Below are positions 1 to 9,132 of a stretch of 64,000 nt of DNA, in pieces. The translations under genes and the position numbers were made by a program. The stretch lies in contig NZ_UWPE01000001.1 of NCBI RefSeq assembly GCF_900604955.1, positions 992,001 to 1,056,000 on the forward strand, given 5' to 3'. The DNA comes from Neoactinobaculum massilliense. Lineage in GTDB: Bacteria; Actinomycetota; Actinomycetes; Actinomycetales; Actinomycetaceae. The notes beneath the pieces are model-generated. The model did not search any database and was not told where the DNA came from. It was given only the letters and a program-made list of their open reading frames with translations. Position 1 is the stretch's first letter. Each line of letters begins with the position of its first letter.

Positions 1-649
1 GAATGAGCCAGGCGCCCACGGTCACAATGATTGAGAACCAGAATACGATGCGCCAGCCCCAGGCCAGGAATGCTTCCTCCGGCATGATCCACTGGACGAG
101 AGCGAATACGAAGGTACCAACCACGGTGCCGGCGGCCGCACCCACCATCACCGAGGAGGACAGCCGTCCACGATGCCCGGGGCGTCCCGTCTCCGTGAGG
201 AGGGTTGCCGAGCCGGATTGCTCAGCGCCCGCGCCGAGCCCCTGCAGAACACGCAGCACAAACAGCAGAATCGGTGCCAGCACACCCACCTGAGCGTAGG
301 AGGGCAGCACGCCGATAAGGAAGGTAGCCGTTCCCATGAGCGCGAGGGTCATGACCAGCACCCACCGCCTCCCCAGCTTCTCGCCGTAGTGGGCGAAAAT
401 AATGCCGCCAATGGGGCGGGCGAAGAAGCCGACGGCAAATCCAGCGAAGGAGGCGAGGGCGCCGGCTAGCGGGTCCGAATCCGGGAAAAACACGTGCGGG
501 AATACCAGCGCGGCAGCCAACCCGTAGGCGGCAAAATCAAATTGCTCCAGCATGGTGCCGACGCCGCCGGCAATTGCCGCCGTGCGAATATTTCGATTGG
601 AGCGGGCCTCAGAATAAGCTTCAGCCACCGAATTGGGCGTGGTGCTCAT
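1..649 (-). CDS. MFS transporter, metabolite:H+ symporter (MHS) type, 3' part cut by window edge
   Basis: The first 216 residues of an inner-membrane secondary transporter are present; the rest lies before the window. The reading frame is open from the ATG at 647-649 (minus) to base 1. A GAAAGGA ribosome-binding site sits just upstream. The protein begins with a short soluble stretch and a first membrane segment containing MLEQFDFAAYG, then has the MFS loop 2-3 signature (GEKLGRRWVL) and a second hydrophobic bundle with GLGAGAEQSG, all typical of the MHS family (shikimate, citrate, proline/betaine type carriers). The substrate cannot be told from this half. It is divergent from the peptide ABC operon at 1060, so the 410-base gap between them probably holds both promoters. 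Confidence 0.85.
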   Translation of the reverse strand, partial: MSTTPNSVAEAYSEARSNRNIRTAAIAGGVGTMLEQFDFAAYGLAAALVFPHVFFPDSDPLAGALASFAGFAVGFFARPIGGIIFAHYGEKLGRRWVLVMTLALMGTATFLIGVLPSYAQVGVLAPILLFVLRVLQGLGAGAEQSGSATLLTETGRPGHRGRLSSSVMVGAAAGTVVGTFVFALVQWIMPEEAFLAWGWRIVFWFSIIVTVGAWLI

Positions 650-1059
650 AGGATCCTTTCGGAGTTAAAATCCTGTACCCCGCGGGCGCGGCGCGTGGAG
701 CAGCTCGCGTGAGGGGTGACGCCTCGAAATAACCCGAGGCCTTATCGAGGATAATAAGTTACGGAACATATTCCAGGACCGTTAGTCGGTTCTGCCGGCC
801 TCATCGCCGCCTACCTTTTTATGGTGTTCCTGCTAGCCCATCGCACTAGCCACACGCCCCACGGCCCGGCCCGGCGAGCGGCATCGTTCTCACTCCCCAT
901 CCGGCTCCCAGGCCCATACCCGGCCGGCACGCCGCCCGGAACGTGCCGGCCGCAACAGCCCCACAACATGCGTTGCACCACAATGACCCGGGTAGAGTTC
1001 CACGCATTTCGGACGCACTTCTCACGCGCCGCGGATTGCAGCTACAAAGGAGTATTTTC
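650..1059. other. Divergent intergenic region between MHS transporter and peptide ABC operon
   Basis: No gene is supported here. At 721-740 there is an inverted repeat with arms GCCTCG/CGAGGC. At once after it, CTTAT (741-745) pairs with ATAAG (754-758), and GATAAT at 750-755 could serve as a -10 box for rightward transcription. Two CGAGG copies lie close together. This looks like a promoter/operator zone. The remaining GC-rich part up to 1044 shows nothing recognisable except the AAAGGAGT ribosome-binding site at 1046-1053 of the next gene. Confidence 0.4.
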
Positions 1060-2562
1060 ATGCGTAAACAATTCATTGCGGCGGCAGCCGCACTGATGCT
1101 GAGCTTGGCGGGATGCGCGGGAGGCAATGGTGCCGGGAGCGCATCGGCGTCGGCGGATCCGGACGCAACCGTAGCGATCGGCTTCCTTCTGGAGCCCACG
1201 GGGCTCAACCCCACCTCGGTGGCCGGCGCCGCCGTGGACCAGGTACTGGTGGACAACGTGTACGAGGGCCTCACGCGCATCAGCGACGATGGTCAGGTGC
1301 AGCCGCTGCTGGCCAAGAGCTGGGAGGTAAGCAAGGACGGCCTCACCTATACGTTCCACCTGCAGGAGGGCGTGAAATTCCACGATGGCTCCGATTTTGA
1401 CGCGCAGGATGTGGTGAGCTCTCTCACGAATGCGGCGGCGCCCAATTCACTCAATCCGGACGCGAAATTGCTCAGCGCTTTTAAGAGTGCCCAGGCCGTG
1501 AATACCCATACCGTCACCGTCAGCCTCTCCAAGCGAGACTCCACCTTCCTTGAAACGCTGGCACGCCGGGGCGGACTCATTATTCCCTCAGATAACAAGG
1601 TAGACCTCGCCAAGAAGGACAACGGGACCGGCCCCTATACGCTCGGCAAGTGGACCACGGGCAGCTCTATCGAGCTCAATCGCTTTGACGGATACTGGGG
1701 ACAGCCCGCCAAGAACAAGGTGGCCCTCTTCCGCTACTACAAGGACCAGACCACGGCAGCGAACGCGCTTTCCTCTGGTGAGCTGGATATTTACACCCAG
1801 TTCGATTCCGATCTCATCAAGCGCTTCCAGAATGATCCAAATGTGACCACCACGGAGGGCACGGACCAGGCGTGGATGACGCTCGCCTACAACGACGCTC
1901 AGCCGCAGCTGGCGGATCAGCGCGTGCGCGAGGCCCTCCGTGAGGGCGTAGATAAGGACGGCCTGCTCAAGGTGCTGGACTCGGCCTATGAGCGGATCGG
2001 CTCCATGTCTAACTCCGGGGATCCCTGGAACGATGATTCACTCCTCAAGATTGACGCCTACAATCCGGATCACGCCCGCCAGCTGCTCAAGGAGGCCGGG
2101 GCGGAGGGCCTCACGCTCACGCTCAAGGTGCCCACGGTCTACTCCCCGTCCATCGCCGAGTACATTCGTTCCCAGCTTGCAAAAATTGGTGTGACCGTCA
2201 ACATTCAGTCTATGGAATTCGCCTCCTGGCTCACCGATGTGTATCAGAACCGCAATTTTGACATGACGATGGTGCTGCACACGGATCCGTGGACACTGAC
2301 CTACTACGCAAACCCCAATTACTACTGGGGATACAACAGCCAAACGGTGCAGGCGGCCGTCACCGACGCGCTGGAGGCGGCCAGCACGGAGGAGCGCAAT
2401 ACCAAGCTCAACAAGGTTGCGCATCTGGTCTCTGAGGACGCCGCCTCCGACTGGCTCTACTCCCCGAAGGCCGTCACGTTCTCCGTGGCGGGCGTCAGCG
2501 GTTTCCCGGTGAATCGGACCACCGCCTTCTATCCCGCAGCCGGCATCGAGGTGGCGCGGTAG
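1060..2562 (+). CDS. Peptide/nickel-type ABC transporter substrate-binding lipoprotein (SBP family 5)
   Basis: A 500-residue extracytoplasmic solute receptor, lipid-anchored to the outer face of the membrane, that delivers a peptide-like ligand to the permeases encoded next. The N-terminus is a lipoprotein signal: MRKQF, a hydrophobic Ala/Leu core, then lipobox LAGC with Cys19. The mature part has the family-5 pattern: an early VDNVYEGL segment, QPLLAKSWEVSKDGLTYTF and FHDGSDFDAQDVV, then GTGPY and YYANPNYYWGYN near the end. The ATG at 1060 is chosen over an upstream in-frame ATG at 943 because it carries a strong AAAGGAGT site and a proper signal peptide. First gene of a five-gene transport operon; the ligand (di-, oligopeptide or metal chelate) is not decided by sequence. 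Confidence 0.93.
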   Translation: MRKQFIAAAAALMLSLAGCAGGNGAGSASASADPDATVAIGFLLEPTGLNPTSVAGAAVDQVLVDNVYEGLTRISDDGQVQPLLAKSWEVSKDGLTYTFHLQEGVKFHDGSDFDAQDVVSSLTNAAAPNSLNPDAKLLSAFKSAQAVNTHTVTVSLSKRDSTFLETLARRGGLIIPSDNKVDLAKKDNGTGPYTLGKWTTGSSIELNRFDGYWGQPAKNKVALFRYYKDQTTAANALSSGELDIYTQFDSDLIKRFQNDPNVTTTEGTDQAWMTLAYNDAQPQLADQRVREALREGVDKDGLLKVLDSAYERIGSMSNSGDPWNDDSLLKIDAYNPDHARQLLKEAGAEGLTLTLKVPTVYSPSIAEYIRSQLAKIGVTVNIQSMEFASWLTDVYQNRNFDMTMVLHTDPWTLTYYANPNYYWGYNSQTVQAAVTDALEAASTEERNTKLNKVAHLVSEDAASDWLYSPKAVTFSVAGVSGFPVNRTTAFYPAAGIEVAR

Positions 2563-2599
2563 GGTGCGAGGCCGAGGTGCCGCCTCGTCCGACGTCGGT

Positions 2600-2613
2600 A
2601 CGTTACGTAACGT
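2600..2613. repeat. 14-bp perfect palindrome in the SBP-permease gap
   Basis: ACGTTACGTAACGT reads the same on both strands. It lies 38 bases after the binding-protein stop and 124 bases before the permease start. A partial repeat (GACGTCGGT at 2591, AACGTCGGT at 2609) overlaps it. There is no T-run, so it is not a standard terminator. It may be an operator or an mRNA-stabilising hairpin that lets the binding protein be made in excess over the membrane subunits. Confidence 0.4.
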
Positions 2614-2736
2614 CGGTGCGCCACGTAGGACCGCGGCACCGGCACGGTTACTCATGCACTGCACGAACGCTCACATGTTGTGTCGGACCCAACGGCCATA
2701 ATGTGAGTGCAGCATACGGACGCGCGAGGAGAGCTC

Positions 2737-3792
2737 ATGAGTAACGTGCCTCAGACCGTGCCGGAGGATCACTCCCCCGGCACGGCGCTGGAAACCCCTG
2801 CCAGGCGAGAGGAAAAACTGGCCCGCACGCACTCCCGGTCCTGGAGGATCATGGCGTCCAACGTGGGCTGGGCCATCGTGGCCGTTTTTATCGCCTCCCT
2901 GGTGATCTTCTTCGCTCTCCATATCCTCCCGGGTGATCCCGCCTCAATTTTGGGCGGCACGGACGCCACCCCGGAGCAGATTCAACGTATTCGTGTGAAG
3001 AACGGGTGGGACAGGCCCATCATCATTCAGTACCTGGCCTGGCTAGGCGGTGTACTCACCGGCAACTTCGGGTCCTCACCATTCTCCGGGCATTCGGTCA
3101 CCGCGGAGTTAGCCCAGAAACTTCAGATCACACTTCCACTGGCACTCATGGCGCTGGTAATGGCCGTGATTCTGGCACTCCTGGTGGGCGTATTTGCGGC
3201 CGCTCATTCCCGGTCTGTGTGGGGGCACGTGGTTTCCTGGCTTTCCCAACTGGGCATTGCGGTGCCCACGTTTGTGCTCGGACTGGCGCTCGTCGTCCTG
3301 GTTGCCATTCCTTCCGGTGGCGCCATTCCGGCAACAGGATTCCCGCGCACCGGCTGGGCAGATCCGGGTGCCGCACTCCTATCGCTGCTCCTACCGGCCA
3401 TCACGCTGGCTATTCCCATGGGCGCGGGGCTCACGCGATTCGTCCGAAGCGCCGTGCTGGAGCAAATTTCTCAGGATCACATGCGCACGGCGCTGGCACA
3501 GGGCACCTCGTGGCACCGCGCCGTCTGGGCGCAGGCGCTGCGGAATGCGTGGCTCCCGATTATTGCCGTCGCGGCATTGGACGCCGCCGGACTGCTCATG
3601 GGCACCGTCGTGGTGGAGCAGGTATTTGCGCTGCCCGGTGTGGGGCAGTCAATCGTGGCGGCAGTATCTAACCGCGACATTGTCACCGTACAGGGCTTCC
3701 TTATGGTTCTTTCCACGGCCATTATCGTCATCATGCTGCTGGCGAATCTGCTCGCCCGCCTTCTTGACCCGCGCGTGAGGATTCAATCGTGA
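2737..3792 (+). CDS. Peptide ABC transporter permease, DppB/OppB type
   Basis: A 351-residue integral membrane subunit. A cytoplasmic N-terminal tail of about 45 residues precedes the first membrane helix (VGWAIVAVFIASLVIFF). Then come the family hallmark LPGDPASILGG in the periplasmic loop, and about five more helices. The coupling (EAA-like) loop that contacts the ATPase is around RTALAQGTSWHRAVWAQAL. Start chosen at ATG 2737, after a GAGGAGAG site. Its stop overlaps the next gene's GTG start by four bases, so the two permeases are translationally coupled and form the heterodimeric channel. Confidence 0.92.
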   Translation: MSNVPQTVPEDHSPGTALETPARREEKLARTHSRSWRIMASNVGWAIVAVFIASLVIFFALHILPGDPASILGGTDATPEQIQRIRVKNGWDRPIIIQYLAWLGGVLTGNFGSSPFSGHSVTAELAQKLQITLPLALMALVMAVILALLVGVFAAAHSRSVWGHVVSWLSQLGIAVPTFVLGLALVVLVAIPSGGAIPATGFPRTGWADPGAALLSLLLPAITLAIPMGAGLTRFVRSAVLEQISQDHMRTALAQGTSWHRAVWAQALRNAWLPIIAVAALDAAGLLMGTVVVEQVFALPGVGQSIVAAVSNRDIVTVQGFLMVLSTAIIVIMLLANLLARLLDPRVRIQS

Positions 3793-4616
3793 GAACACTC
3801 CGCAACCTTCTTCGAAACCCATCCGGGGCAATCGGCGTCGTACTCACGGGGCTGCTCCTACTCGCGTTCCTTCTCTCCTTCCTCTGGACCCCGTACGGCG
3901 TAGAGGACGTGGATCCGGCCGCCTCGTGGGCGCCACCGTCCACCCAGCATCTCCTGGGCGCCGATAACCTGGGCCGCGATGTTTTCTCCATGATGCTGGT
4001 GGGTAGCCGCGTGACGCTGGAAATCTCGGTGGGGGCGGCACTGATTGCACTGGTTCTCGGCCTGCTGCTCGCCTCCGCGATCGTCTACACCCGGCGGCCG
4101 TGGAGCGTGCTATTCGAGCGGCTCACGGATGTGGGGGTGGCCTTCCCCATCCTCATCGTCGCGCTCATCATCGTCACCGCATTCGGCGGATCCACCGCCT
4201 CCTCGATGGTGGCCATCGGCCTGGGATCCACACCATCGATGGCCCGCGTGGTGCTACCGGAACTTCGCCGCGCCACCAAGGCGGATTACGTGCTGTTGGC
4301 CGCCGCCAGCGGAGCCTCACGCCCGTGGATTCTCTGGCGCCATATTTTCCCTGATCTCACCCCCACCCTCATCGTGGCCGTCACCCAGATCATGGGGACG
4401 GCAGCGCTCGCGGAGGCCGGGCTCTCCTATTTGGGCCTGGGCACGCCGCCGCCCACACCGTCATGGGGGCGAATGCTCTCCGCCTTCCAGCAGTACATCT
4501 ATACGCGCCCGCAGGTAATTTTTGTGCCCGGCCTGGCCATTGTGGCCGTCATTATTGGCTTCAATCTCCTGGGCGATGGACTCAGGGATGTCCTGGACCC
4601 GAGGAGTAAAAAGTGA
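3789..4616 (+). CDS. Peptide ABC transporter permease, DppC/OppC type
   Basis: A 275-residue second channel subunit. It starts with GTG at 3789 inside the stop region of the DppB-like gene (GTGA overlap). The N-terminal helix is followed by the conserved HLLGADNLGRDVFSMMLVGSR segment diagnostic of OppC/DppC proteins; four to five further membrane helices follow. The EAA-like coupling loop is LLAAASGASRPWILWRHIFP. The C-terminus contains GFNLLGDGLRDVLDPR, another family mark. Its own stop overlaps the next GTG start, continuing the tightly coupled operon. Confidence 0.93.
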   Translation: MRTLRNLLRNPSGAIGVVLTGLLLLAFLLSFLWTPYGVEDVDPAASWAPPSTQHLLGADNLGRDVFSMMLVGSRVTLEISVGAALIALVLGLLLASAIVYTRRPWSVLFERLTDVGVAFPILIVALIIVTAFGGSTASSMVAIGLGSTPSMARVVLPELRRATKADYVLLAAASGASRPWILWRHIFPDLTPTLIVAVTQIMGTAALAEAGLSYLGLGTPPPTPSWGRMLSAFQQYIYTRPQVIFVPGLAIVAVIIGFNLLGDGLRDVLDPRSKK

Positions 4617-5389
4617 GCCTCTTGACTGTCAAGAATCTGCGCGTGGCATTTGACGGGCAGGAAGTGGTGCACGGCGTCTCCTTCAGCATCGAGGCAGGCG
4701 AACGCGTGTGTCTGATTGGCGAATCAGGCTCCGGGAAATCGGTGACCGCGCTGGCCATTGATGGTCTCCTCCCGCCCAATGCCAGCGTGGAGGGATCCAT
4801 CACCCTCGGCGGCGACGAACTCCTCGGTGCCGGCGAGCGCACCATGCTGGGGGTGCGTGGAAAACGGATCGGCTTTGTATTCCAGGAGCCGCAGACGGCC
4901 CTCAACCCGGTGGTACGCATCCGCACCCAGTTGGTTGCCGCGCTGCGTAACCATACCCATCTTCCCCGTTCCCAGTGGCGCGAAACGGCGGTGGAATTAG
5001 CGCAAAGCGTGGGTCTCCCGGATCCGGAACACATCGTGGATCGCTACCCGCATGAGCTTTCGGGCGGGCAGCGCCAGCGCGTGGTCATTGCCATGGCCAT
5101 GAGTGTCCATCCCGAACTACTCATCGCGGATGAGCCCACCACGGCGCTGGATGCCACCGTCCAGGCCCGTATCCTGCGCCTCATGATGGCCTCTACCGCT
5201 CAGGCGCACACGGCCATGCTCATGATTACGCACGACATGGCGGTGGCCGGGCAAACGGCCACGCGCCTGCTGGTTATGAAGGATGGACGTGTCATTGAGG
5301 CGGGAACCACCGCCGAGGTGCTCCGGCACCCGCAGCATCCCTACACCGCAAACCTTGTCAACGCCGCCCGCACCCTGAGCCTGAGTTAG
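4613..5389 (+). CDS. Peptide ABC transporter ATP-binding protein, DppD/OppD type
   Basis: A 258-residue cytoplasmic ATPase that powers the peptide importer as one half of a heterodimer. Visible motifs in order: Walker A GESGSGKS near residue 38, Q-loop [15 protein letters not shown] signature LSGGQRQR, Walker [13 protein letters not shown], and the switch His in ITHDM. The start is GTG 4613, overlapping the previous stop (GTGA), with GAGGAG upstream. At 258 residues it is shorter than many OppD proteins (about 330). The C-terminal Cys-rich oligopeptide domain usually present after residue 270 is missing, leaving only [13 protein letters not shown]. Confidence 0.92.
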   Translation: MSLLTVKNLRVAFDGQEVVHGVSFSIEAGERVCLIGESGSGKSVTALAIDGLLPPNASVEGSITLGGDELLGAGERTMLGVRGKRIGFVFQEPQTALNPVVRIRTQLVAALRNHTHLPRSQWRETAVELAQSVGLPDPEHIVDRYPHELSGGQRQRVVIAMAMSVHPELLIADEPTTALDATVQARILRLMMASTAQAHTAMLMITHDMAVAGQTATRLLVMKDGRVIEAGTTAEVLRHPQHPYTANLVNAARTLSLS

Positions 5390-5397
5390 GAGAGCCC

Positions 5398-6144
5398 ATG
5401 GATCTATTCACCCTGGAGCACGTCTCCAAACGCTACGGGGATACCGTGGCGCTGGCCCCGGTGGATCTCACGGTCACCGAGGGCCGTTCGCTCGGCATCA
5501 TCGGAGAATCAGGCTCGGGGAAAACCACTCTCACCCGGCTCATGCTTGGCCTCTCCGTCCCCAGCTCTGGCACGGTGCGCTATCTCGACCAGCCTGTGGT
5601 CCCGGGCCGCTATGGCCCCAGCCGCCTTCGCCGCGAGGTGCAGCTGGTGCTTCAGGATCCGTTCGCCTCGCTCAACCCGCGTATGACCATCGGCCAGATC
5701 ATCGCTGAGCCGCTCCGTCTCCTTCACGTTCCCGGGAACCGGCGTGAGCTTGTCCGCCGCGCCATGAAGGAAGTGGAACTCGATCCCGCGTGGGCCTCCC
5801 GCTACCCGCATCAGCTCTCGGGTGGGCAGCGTCAACGCGTGGCCATCGCCCGCGCCATTGCACCGAATCCGCGCGTGCTCATCGCCGATGAGCCCGTCTC
5901 CGCGCTTGATGTCTCGGTCCGCGTCACCATCCTCGCGCTACTGCGAAGCCTCAAGGAGCGCATTGGCCTCACCCTCGTTGTTGTCTCCCATGATCTGGGT
6001 ATCGTGCAGCATCTGTGCGAGGAGACCATGGTGCTGGTGTCGGGGCGCTGCGTGGAACGTGGCACCACGGATCAGATTCTTCATCGCCCCGTTCATCCCG
6101 CCACCCGTGAATTGATCGCGGCCGTTCCGTCCCTGCCGCTATGA
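5398..6144 (+). CDS. Peptide ABC transporter ATP-binding protein, DppF/OppF type
   Basis: A 248-residue second ATPase of the importer. Walker A GESGSGKT, Q-loop LVLQDPFASLNPRMTIGQIIAEPL (a strong OppF/DppF mark), signature LSGGQRQR, Walker B VLIADEPVSALD and H-loop VSHDLG are all intact. ATG at 5398 follows AGGAGAG, eight bases after the previous stop. As in its partner, the long C-terminal extension of OppF is absent, so the two ATPases are minimal. The stop overlaps the ATG of the next gene, a phosphatase, which is therefore part of the same transcript. Confidence 0.92.
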   Translation: MDLFTLEHVSKRYGDTVALAPVDLTVTEGRSLGIIGESGSGKTTLTRLMLGLSVPSSGTVRYLDQPVVPGRYGPSRLRREVQLVLQDPFASLNPRMTIGQIIAEPLRLLHVPGNRRELVRRAMKEVELDPAWASRYPHQLSGGQRQRVAIARAIAPNPRVLIADEPVSALDVSVRVTILALLRSLKERIGLTLVVVSHDLGIVQHLCEETMVLVSGRCVERGTTDQILHRPVHPATRELIAAVPSLPL

Positions 6145-6848
6145 CGCTGTTTAACGTGCACACACTGGCGGGCATGCGCGTGGCTAATGGCGTGCTGGCG
6201 CCGCATTCTCTCCTGCGTTCGTCGGCACCGTTTCGCGGCGGCAACAACGTCGATCCTCTACTGGCCGCGCGGGTGCACGGCATCGTCGATCTGCGCGATC
6301 ACGCCGAGGCCGCCGTATCAGAACCGTGGGATCGCAGCCGTTTCGACGTGCGTGAAGTACCCGTATTCGCCGATCAGCTGAACGCGGTGGCGTGGGAGGG
6401 ACTACCGGACCTCTACCGGATTATGACCATCGGGTTTGGTGCCCAGTTAGCCCGAGCGGTGGACACGGTGGCGGAACTGGCCGCTCACGGCGCCGTTCTC
6501 ATTCACTGCACGGCCGGGAAAGATCGCACGGGCGTGGTGACGGCTCTGATTCTTGCGCTCCTCGGGGCGGATCGGGCCGCCATTGAGGACGATTACACGT
6601 GCTCCACCGGGATGCTCGGCGCGGACTACCTGGCGGCGCTACTTGGCGGCGGTGAGATTCCGGGCGAAGCTGCCCACCGCGCCTGCGTGGCCCCGCTTCC
6701 TGCGCTCCATGCCGCGCACGACGTCGTTGCGGCCCACGGCGGAACGCTCGCCTACCTGCTGGCCCACGGGTTAGATAGGGACACACCCACCCTGTTACGC
6801 GAGCGGCTGGTGGTGGACACCGGCACGGCTGAGGAAGCCCCGCGATAG
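6141..6848 (+). CDS. Tyrosine/serine protein phosphatase, IphP/DSP-like (CX5R)
   Basis: A 235-residue cytoplasmic phosphatase. The P-loop HCTAGKDRTG holds nucleophile Cys123 and Arg129, the CX5R arrangement of the IphP-type family, whose members act on phosphotyrosine, phosphoserine or phosphoinositides. The N-terminus has the family pattern RSSAPF...GIVDLRDHAE. ATG 6141 overlaps the ATPase stop, so translation is coupled to the peptide importer. The link to peptide uptake is only by position; it may simply ride on the operon promoter. The substrate is unknown. Confidence 0.85.
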   Translation: MTLFNVHTLAGMRVANGVLAPHSLLRSSAPFRGGNNVDPLLAARVHGIVDLRDHAEAAVSEPWDRSRFDVREVPVFADQLNAVAWEGLPDLYRIMTIGFGAQLARAVDTVAELAAHGAVLIHCTAGKDRTGVVTALILALLGADRAAIEDDYTCSTGMLGADYLAALLGGGEIPGEAAHRACVAPLPALHAAHDVVAAHGGTLAYLLAHGLDRDTPTLLRERLVVDTGTAEEAPR

Positions 6849-6857
6849 GCTGACGGC

Positions 6858-7421
6858 GTGAAAAAGTCCTGGTTCTTTGTGCCGCTGGCCTGTCTGCTCG
6901 CGGCCTGCACGCCCGCGACCGGCGGCACGTCGGCGTCCACCAGCGTGTCCCCCACGACAGCTAGTGCAACGTCCACCGCGGCGTCGCCCGCAACGCCAAC
7001 GCCGGTACCCACCACAGCGGGTGCCGCGCAGCTCGTAGCATCAGTGGCCCCCGCCGAGGGCGGCGGGGCTGCCGGTAGCTACGGCTACACGGTGACGCTC
7101 ACCAACCGGGGCGGCGAAACAGCCACCATCATGGCGCCCGTCATCGCGTCGCTGCGTGACGCCACGGGCCGCAATCGCTCAAATACGGTGACCCTCGATT
7201 TCACGCGGGGCATGCCCACCGCCACCGTGGCGCCCGGCAGCTCCGTGAGCGCCACGCTCATTGTTACCAATGCTCAGAACGTGGCCGATTGCAATCCCCG
7301 TGTTGCCTCCAGCCTGGCATTGGAATCCGCATCGGGTACGTACTCGGCGTCGCTGGATGGCCTCAATGTCTACGGGTGCTGGGGCGGCATCGGGGATCTG
7401 CTTTCCGCGCCCGCGCAGTAG
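6858..7421 (+). CDS. Small secreted lipoprotein, possibly DUF4232-like
   Basis: A 187-residue predicted lipoprotein of unknown function. The GTG start at 6858 lies ten bases after the phosphatase stop. The signal peptide runs MKKSWFF, hydrophobic core, lipobox LAAC with Cys17. It is followed by a Thr/Ser/Ala/Pro-rich linker (residues about 18-55) and one beta-rich domain with two further Cys (DCNP and YGCWG) that could form a disulfide. The general plan (lipobox, Thr/Pro linker, domain with GYTVTLTNRG and a late Cys pair) resembles actinobacterial DUF4232 proteins, but I am not certain of the family. It is the last gene of the forward run and converges on the SDR gene. Confidence 0.75.
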   Translation: MKKSWFFVPLACLLAACTPATGGTSASTSVSPTTASATSTAASPATPTPVPTTAGAAQLVASVAPAEGGGAAGSYGYTVTLTNRGGETATIMAPVIASLRDATGRNRSNTVTLDFTRGMPTATVAPGSSVSATLIVTNAQNVADCNPRVASSLALESASGTYSASLDGLNVYGCWGGIGDLLSAPAQ

Positions 7422-7436
7422 CACCGCCGTCCAGCC

Positions 7437-8180
7437 CTACTTGCGCGCCACGGTCCACGAGTTTGCCTGCGCCACGGGACGAATCACCAGCGAATCGATG
7501 TTCACGTGCTTCGGACGCGTGAGGGTCCACGCAATGGCATCCGCAATGTCCTCAGCCACCAGTGGTTCGGCAACACCCGCATATACCTTGGCCGCGGCCT
7601 CCTCGCTGCCCAACCTCCGTTTGGAGAACTCCTCGGTTTTCACCATTCCCGGGCGGATTTCGATGAGGCGCACGGGTTCACCCACCAGCTCAATGCGCAG
7701 GGTGTCCTTAATCATGCGTTCGGCATGCTTGGCGGCCGTGTAGCCGGCCCCGCCCACGTAGGTTTCCTGCGCCGCGGTGGACGTGACAAACACGATGTCG
7801 CCGCCCTGCTTGCGCAGCCCGGGCAGCAGTGCCCGGGTCAGTGCCACCGTGGCGAGCACGTTAATGCGGTACATCTCCAGCCAGTCGTCCAGCCTGGCTT
7901 CTGCTACCGGGTCCTGGCCGCGAGCACCACCCGCATTATTCACCAGCGCGGTGATTCCGCCCCCATTCAGTACATGGGCCACCAGCGCATCCACATCCGC
8001 CTGAACCGTGAGGTCGGCCGGAAATATGTCCGCACCCGTCTCCGCCGCCAGTTTCTGAAGTCGGTCCGCTCGCCGCGCGGTGGCGATCACATTGAAACCC
8101 TCAGCCGTGAGCCTGCGCGCCGTCGCCTCACCAATTCCTATACTCGCGCCCGTCACCAGGACACGTCCGCGCTCCGCCAT
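7437..8180 (-). CDS. Short-chain dehydrogenase/reductase (SDR), YdfG-like
   Basis: A 247-residue cytoplasmic NAD(P)-dependent oxidoreductase. The nucleotide-binding motif TGASIGIG is at residues 10-17, a basic pair after it (ARRADR) suggests NADPH preference, NNAGG marks the structural Asn motif, and the catalytic YTAAK is present with Ser in VTSTAA. The pattern fits classical SDRs acting on 3-hydroxy acids such as serine or 3-hydroxypropionate (YdfG-like), but substrate is inference. ATG 8180 is preferred because of a strong AAGGAGG site; a longer frame to 8225 has no such support. Convergent with the lipoprotein gene and divergent from proC. Confidence 0.88.
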   Translation of the reverse strand: MAERGRVLVTGASIGIGEATARRLTAEGFNVIATARRADRLQKLAAETGADIFPADLTVQADVDALVAHVLNGGGITALVNNAGGARGQDPVAEARLDDWLEMYRINVLATVALTRALLPGLRKQGGDIVFVTSTAAQETYVGGAGYTAAKHAERMIKDTLRIELVGEPVRLIEIRPGMVKTEEFSKRRLGSEEAAAKVYAGVAEPLVAEDIADAIAWTLTRPKHVNIDSLVIRPVAQANSWTVARK

Positions 8181-8254
8181 GATTCCTCCTTCGCCTTGCT
8201 GCCCCCTATCCTGCCAGCCCCGCACGGGCCGTGGTGCGGGGTACCCGGGTCACG

Positions 8255-8272
8255 CGGCGTGGGTGCACGCCG
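8255..8272. repeat. Inverted repeat in the SDR-proC divergent gap
   Basis: CGGCGTG and CACGCCG form a 7-bp-arm hairpin with loop GGTG, about 75 bases from the SDR and proC starts on either side. It could be an operator shared by the two divergent genes, or only GC-rich secondary structure. Confidence 0.25.
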
Positions 8273-8346
8273 TGGGTGGTCATCACGCGGCGCGCACCAT
8301 CGCCGCCGGCCTGGCCCCACGGCGCGCCCGGCGTTAGTGTGTCGCC

Positions 8347-9132
8347 ATGATCGGATTCATTGGTATTGGGCATCTGGCCGGCTCGATCGCGCGCGGCCTC
8401 ATCGAAGCGGGTACGCCCGCGGATTCCATTCTTGTTACGGCGCATCACCGCTCCACTGCGGAGGCCTTTGCGGCCCAGACCGGCGTTCTCGTAGCACACT
8501 CCAACACGGACCTTGCCGAGCGCTCGGACATCATTGTCCTCGCCGTTCCGCCGAAAACCGTCCCCGGCGTGCTTGACGAGATTCGTGCCGCCGCCCCGCA
8601 CGCGGTCCTCGTGTCAACGGCGGCCGGCGTGAGCATCGCCTCCATGGCCGGGCACCTCGAGCCCTCTCAGCGCGTGGTCCGCTCCCTGCCCAACGTGGCC
8701 GCCAGCGTCCGCCAGTCCATGACCGCTTTGGCTCCCAATTTCGACGACGCCGCTGCCCTCGCCCCCGTACGCGAACTCTTCGAGGCCGTGGGTGCGGTTG
8801 AAGTGGTGCCAGAATCCCAGTTCGCTGCGTTCTCCGCCATCGCGGGATGCTCTCCGGCCTTCACGTTCACGTATATCGATGCCCTCGCCCGGGCAGCCGT
8901 CAAGCACGGCATGACGAAGAAGGTGGCCACGCGGGTGGCGGCGCAGGCCGTGCTCGGCGCCTCCACGATGCTCATGCAATCGGACGCCTCGGCCGCTGAT
9001 CTCGCGGATACCGTGCAGTCTCCGGGCGGCTCGACGGTGGCGGGCGTCGTGGCGCTGGAGCAGGCTGGTTTTGGCGCCGCCACCGTGGCGGGCGTTGAGG
9101 CCTCCATCAAGCGCGACGGCGAATTGGCGTAA
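8347..9132 (+). CDS. proC: Pyrroline-5-carboxylate reductase
   Basis: A 261-residue cytoplasmic enzyme for the last step of proline synthesis (NAD(P)H reduction of 1-pyrroline-5-carboxylate). The N-terminal Rossmann motif GFIGIGHLAGSI binds the cofactor. The dimerisation domain holds the family segment SPAFTFTYIDALARAAVKHGM. The signature DTVQSPGGSTVAGVVALEQAGF sits near the end. Length matches the family (about 260-280). ATG 8347 is the only start that keeps the glycine-rich loop at the very N-terminus. It is a single-gene unit between a divergent SDR and valS. Confidence 0.93.
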   Translation: MIGFIGIGHLAGSIARGLIEAGTPADSILVTAHHRSTAEAFAAQTGVLVAHSNTDLAERSDIIVLAVPPKTVPGVLDEIRAAAPHAVLVSTAAGVSIASMAGHLEPSQRVVRSLPNVAASVRQSMTALAPNFDDAAALAPVRELFEAVGAVEVVPESQFAAFSAIAGCSPAFTFTYIDALARAAVKHGMTKKVATRVAAQAVLGASTMLMQSDASAADLADTVQSPGGSTVAGVVALEQAGFGAATVAGVEASIKRDGELA

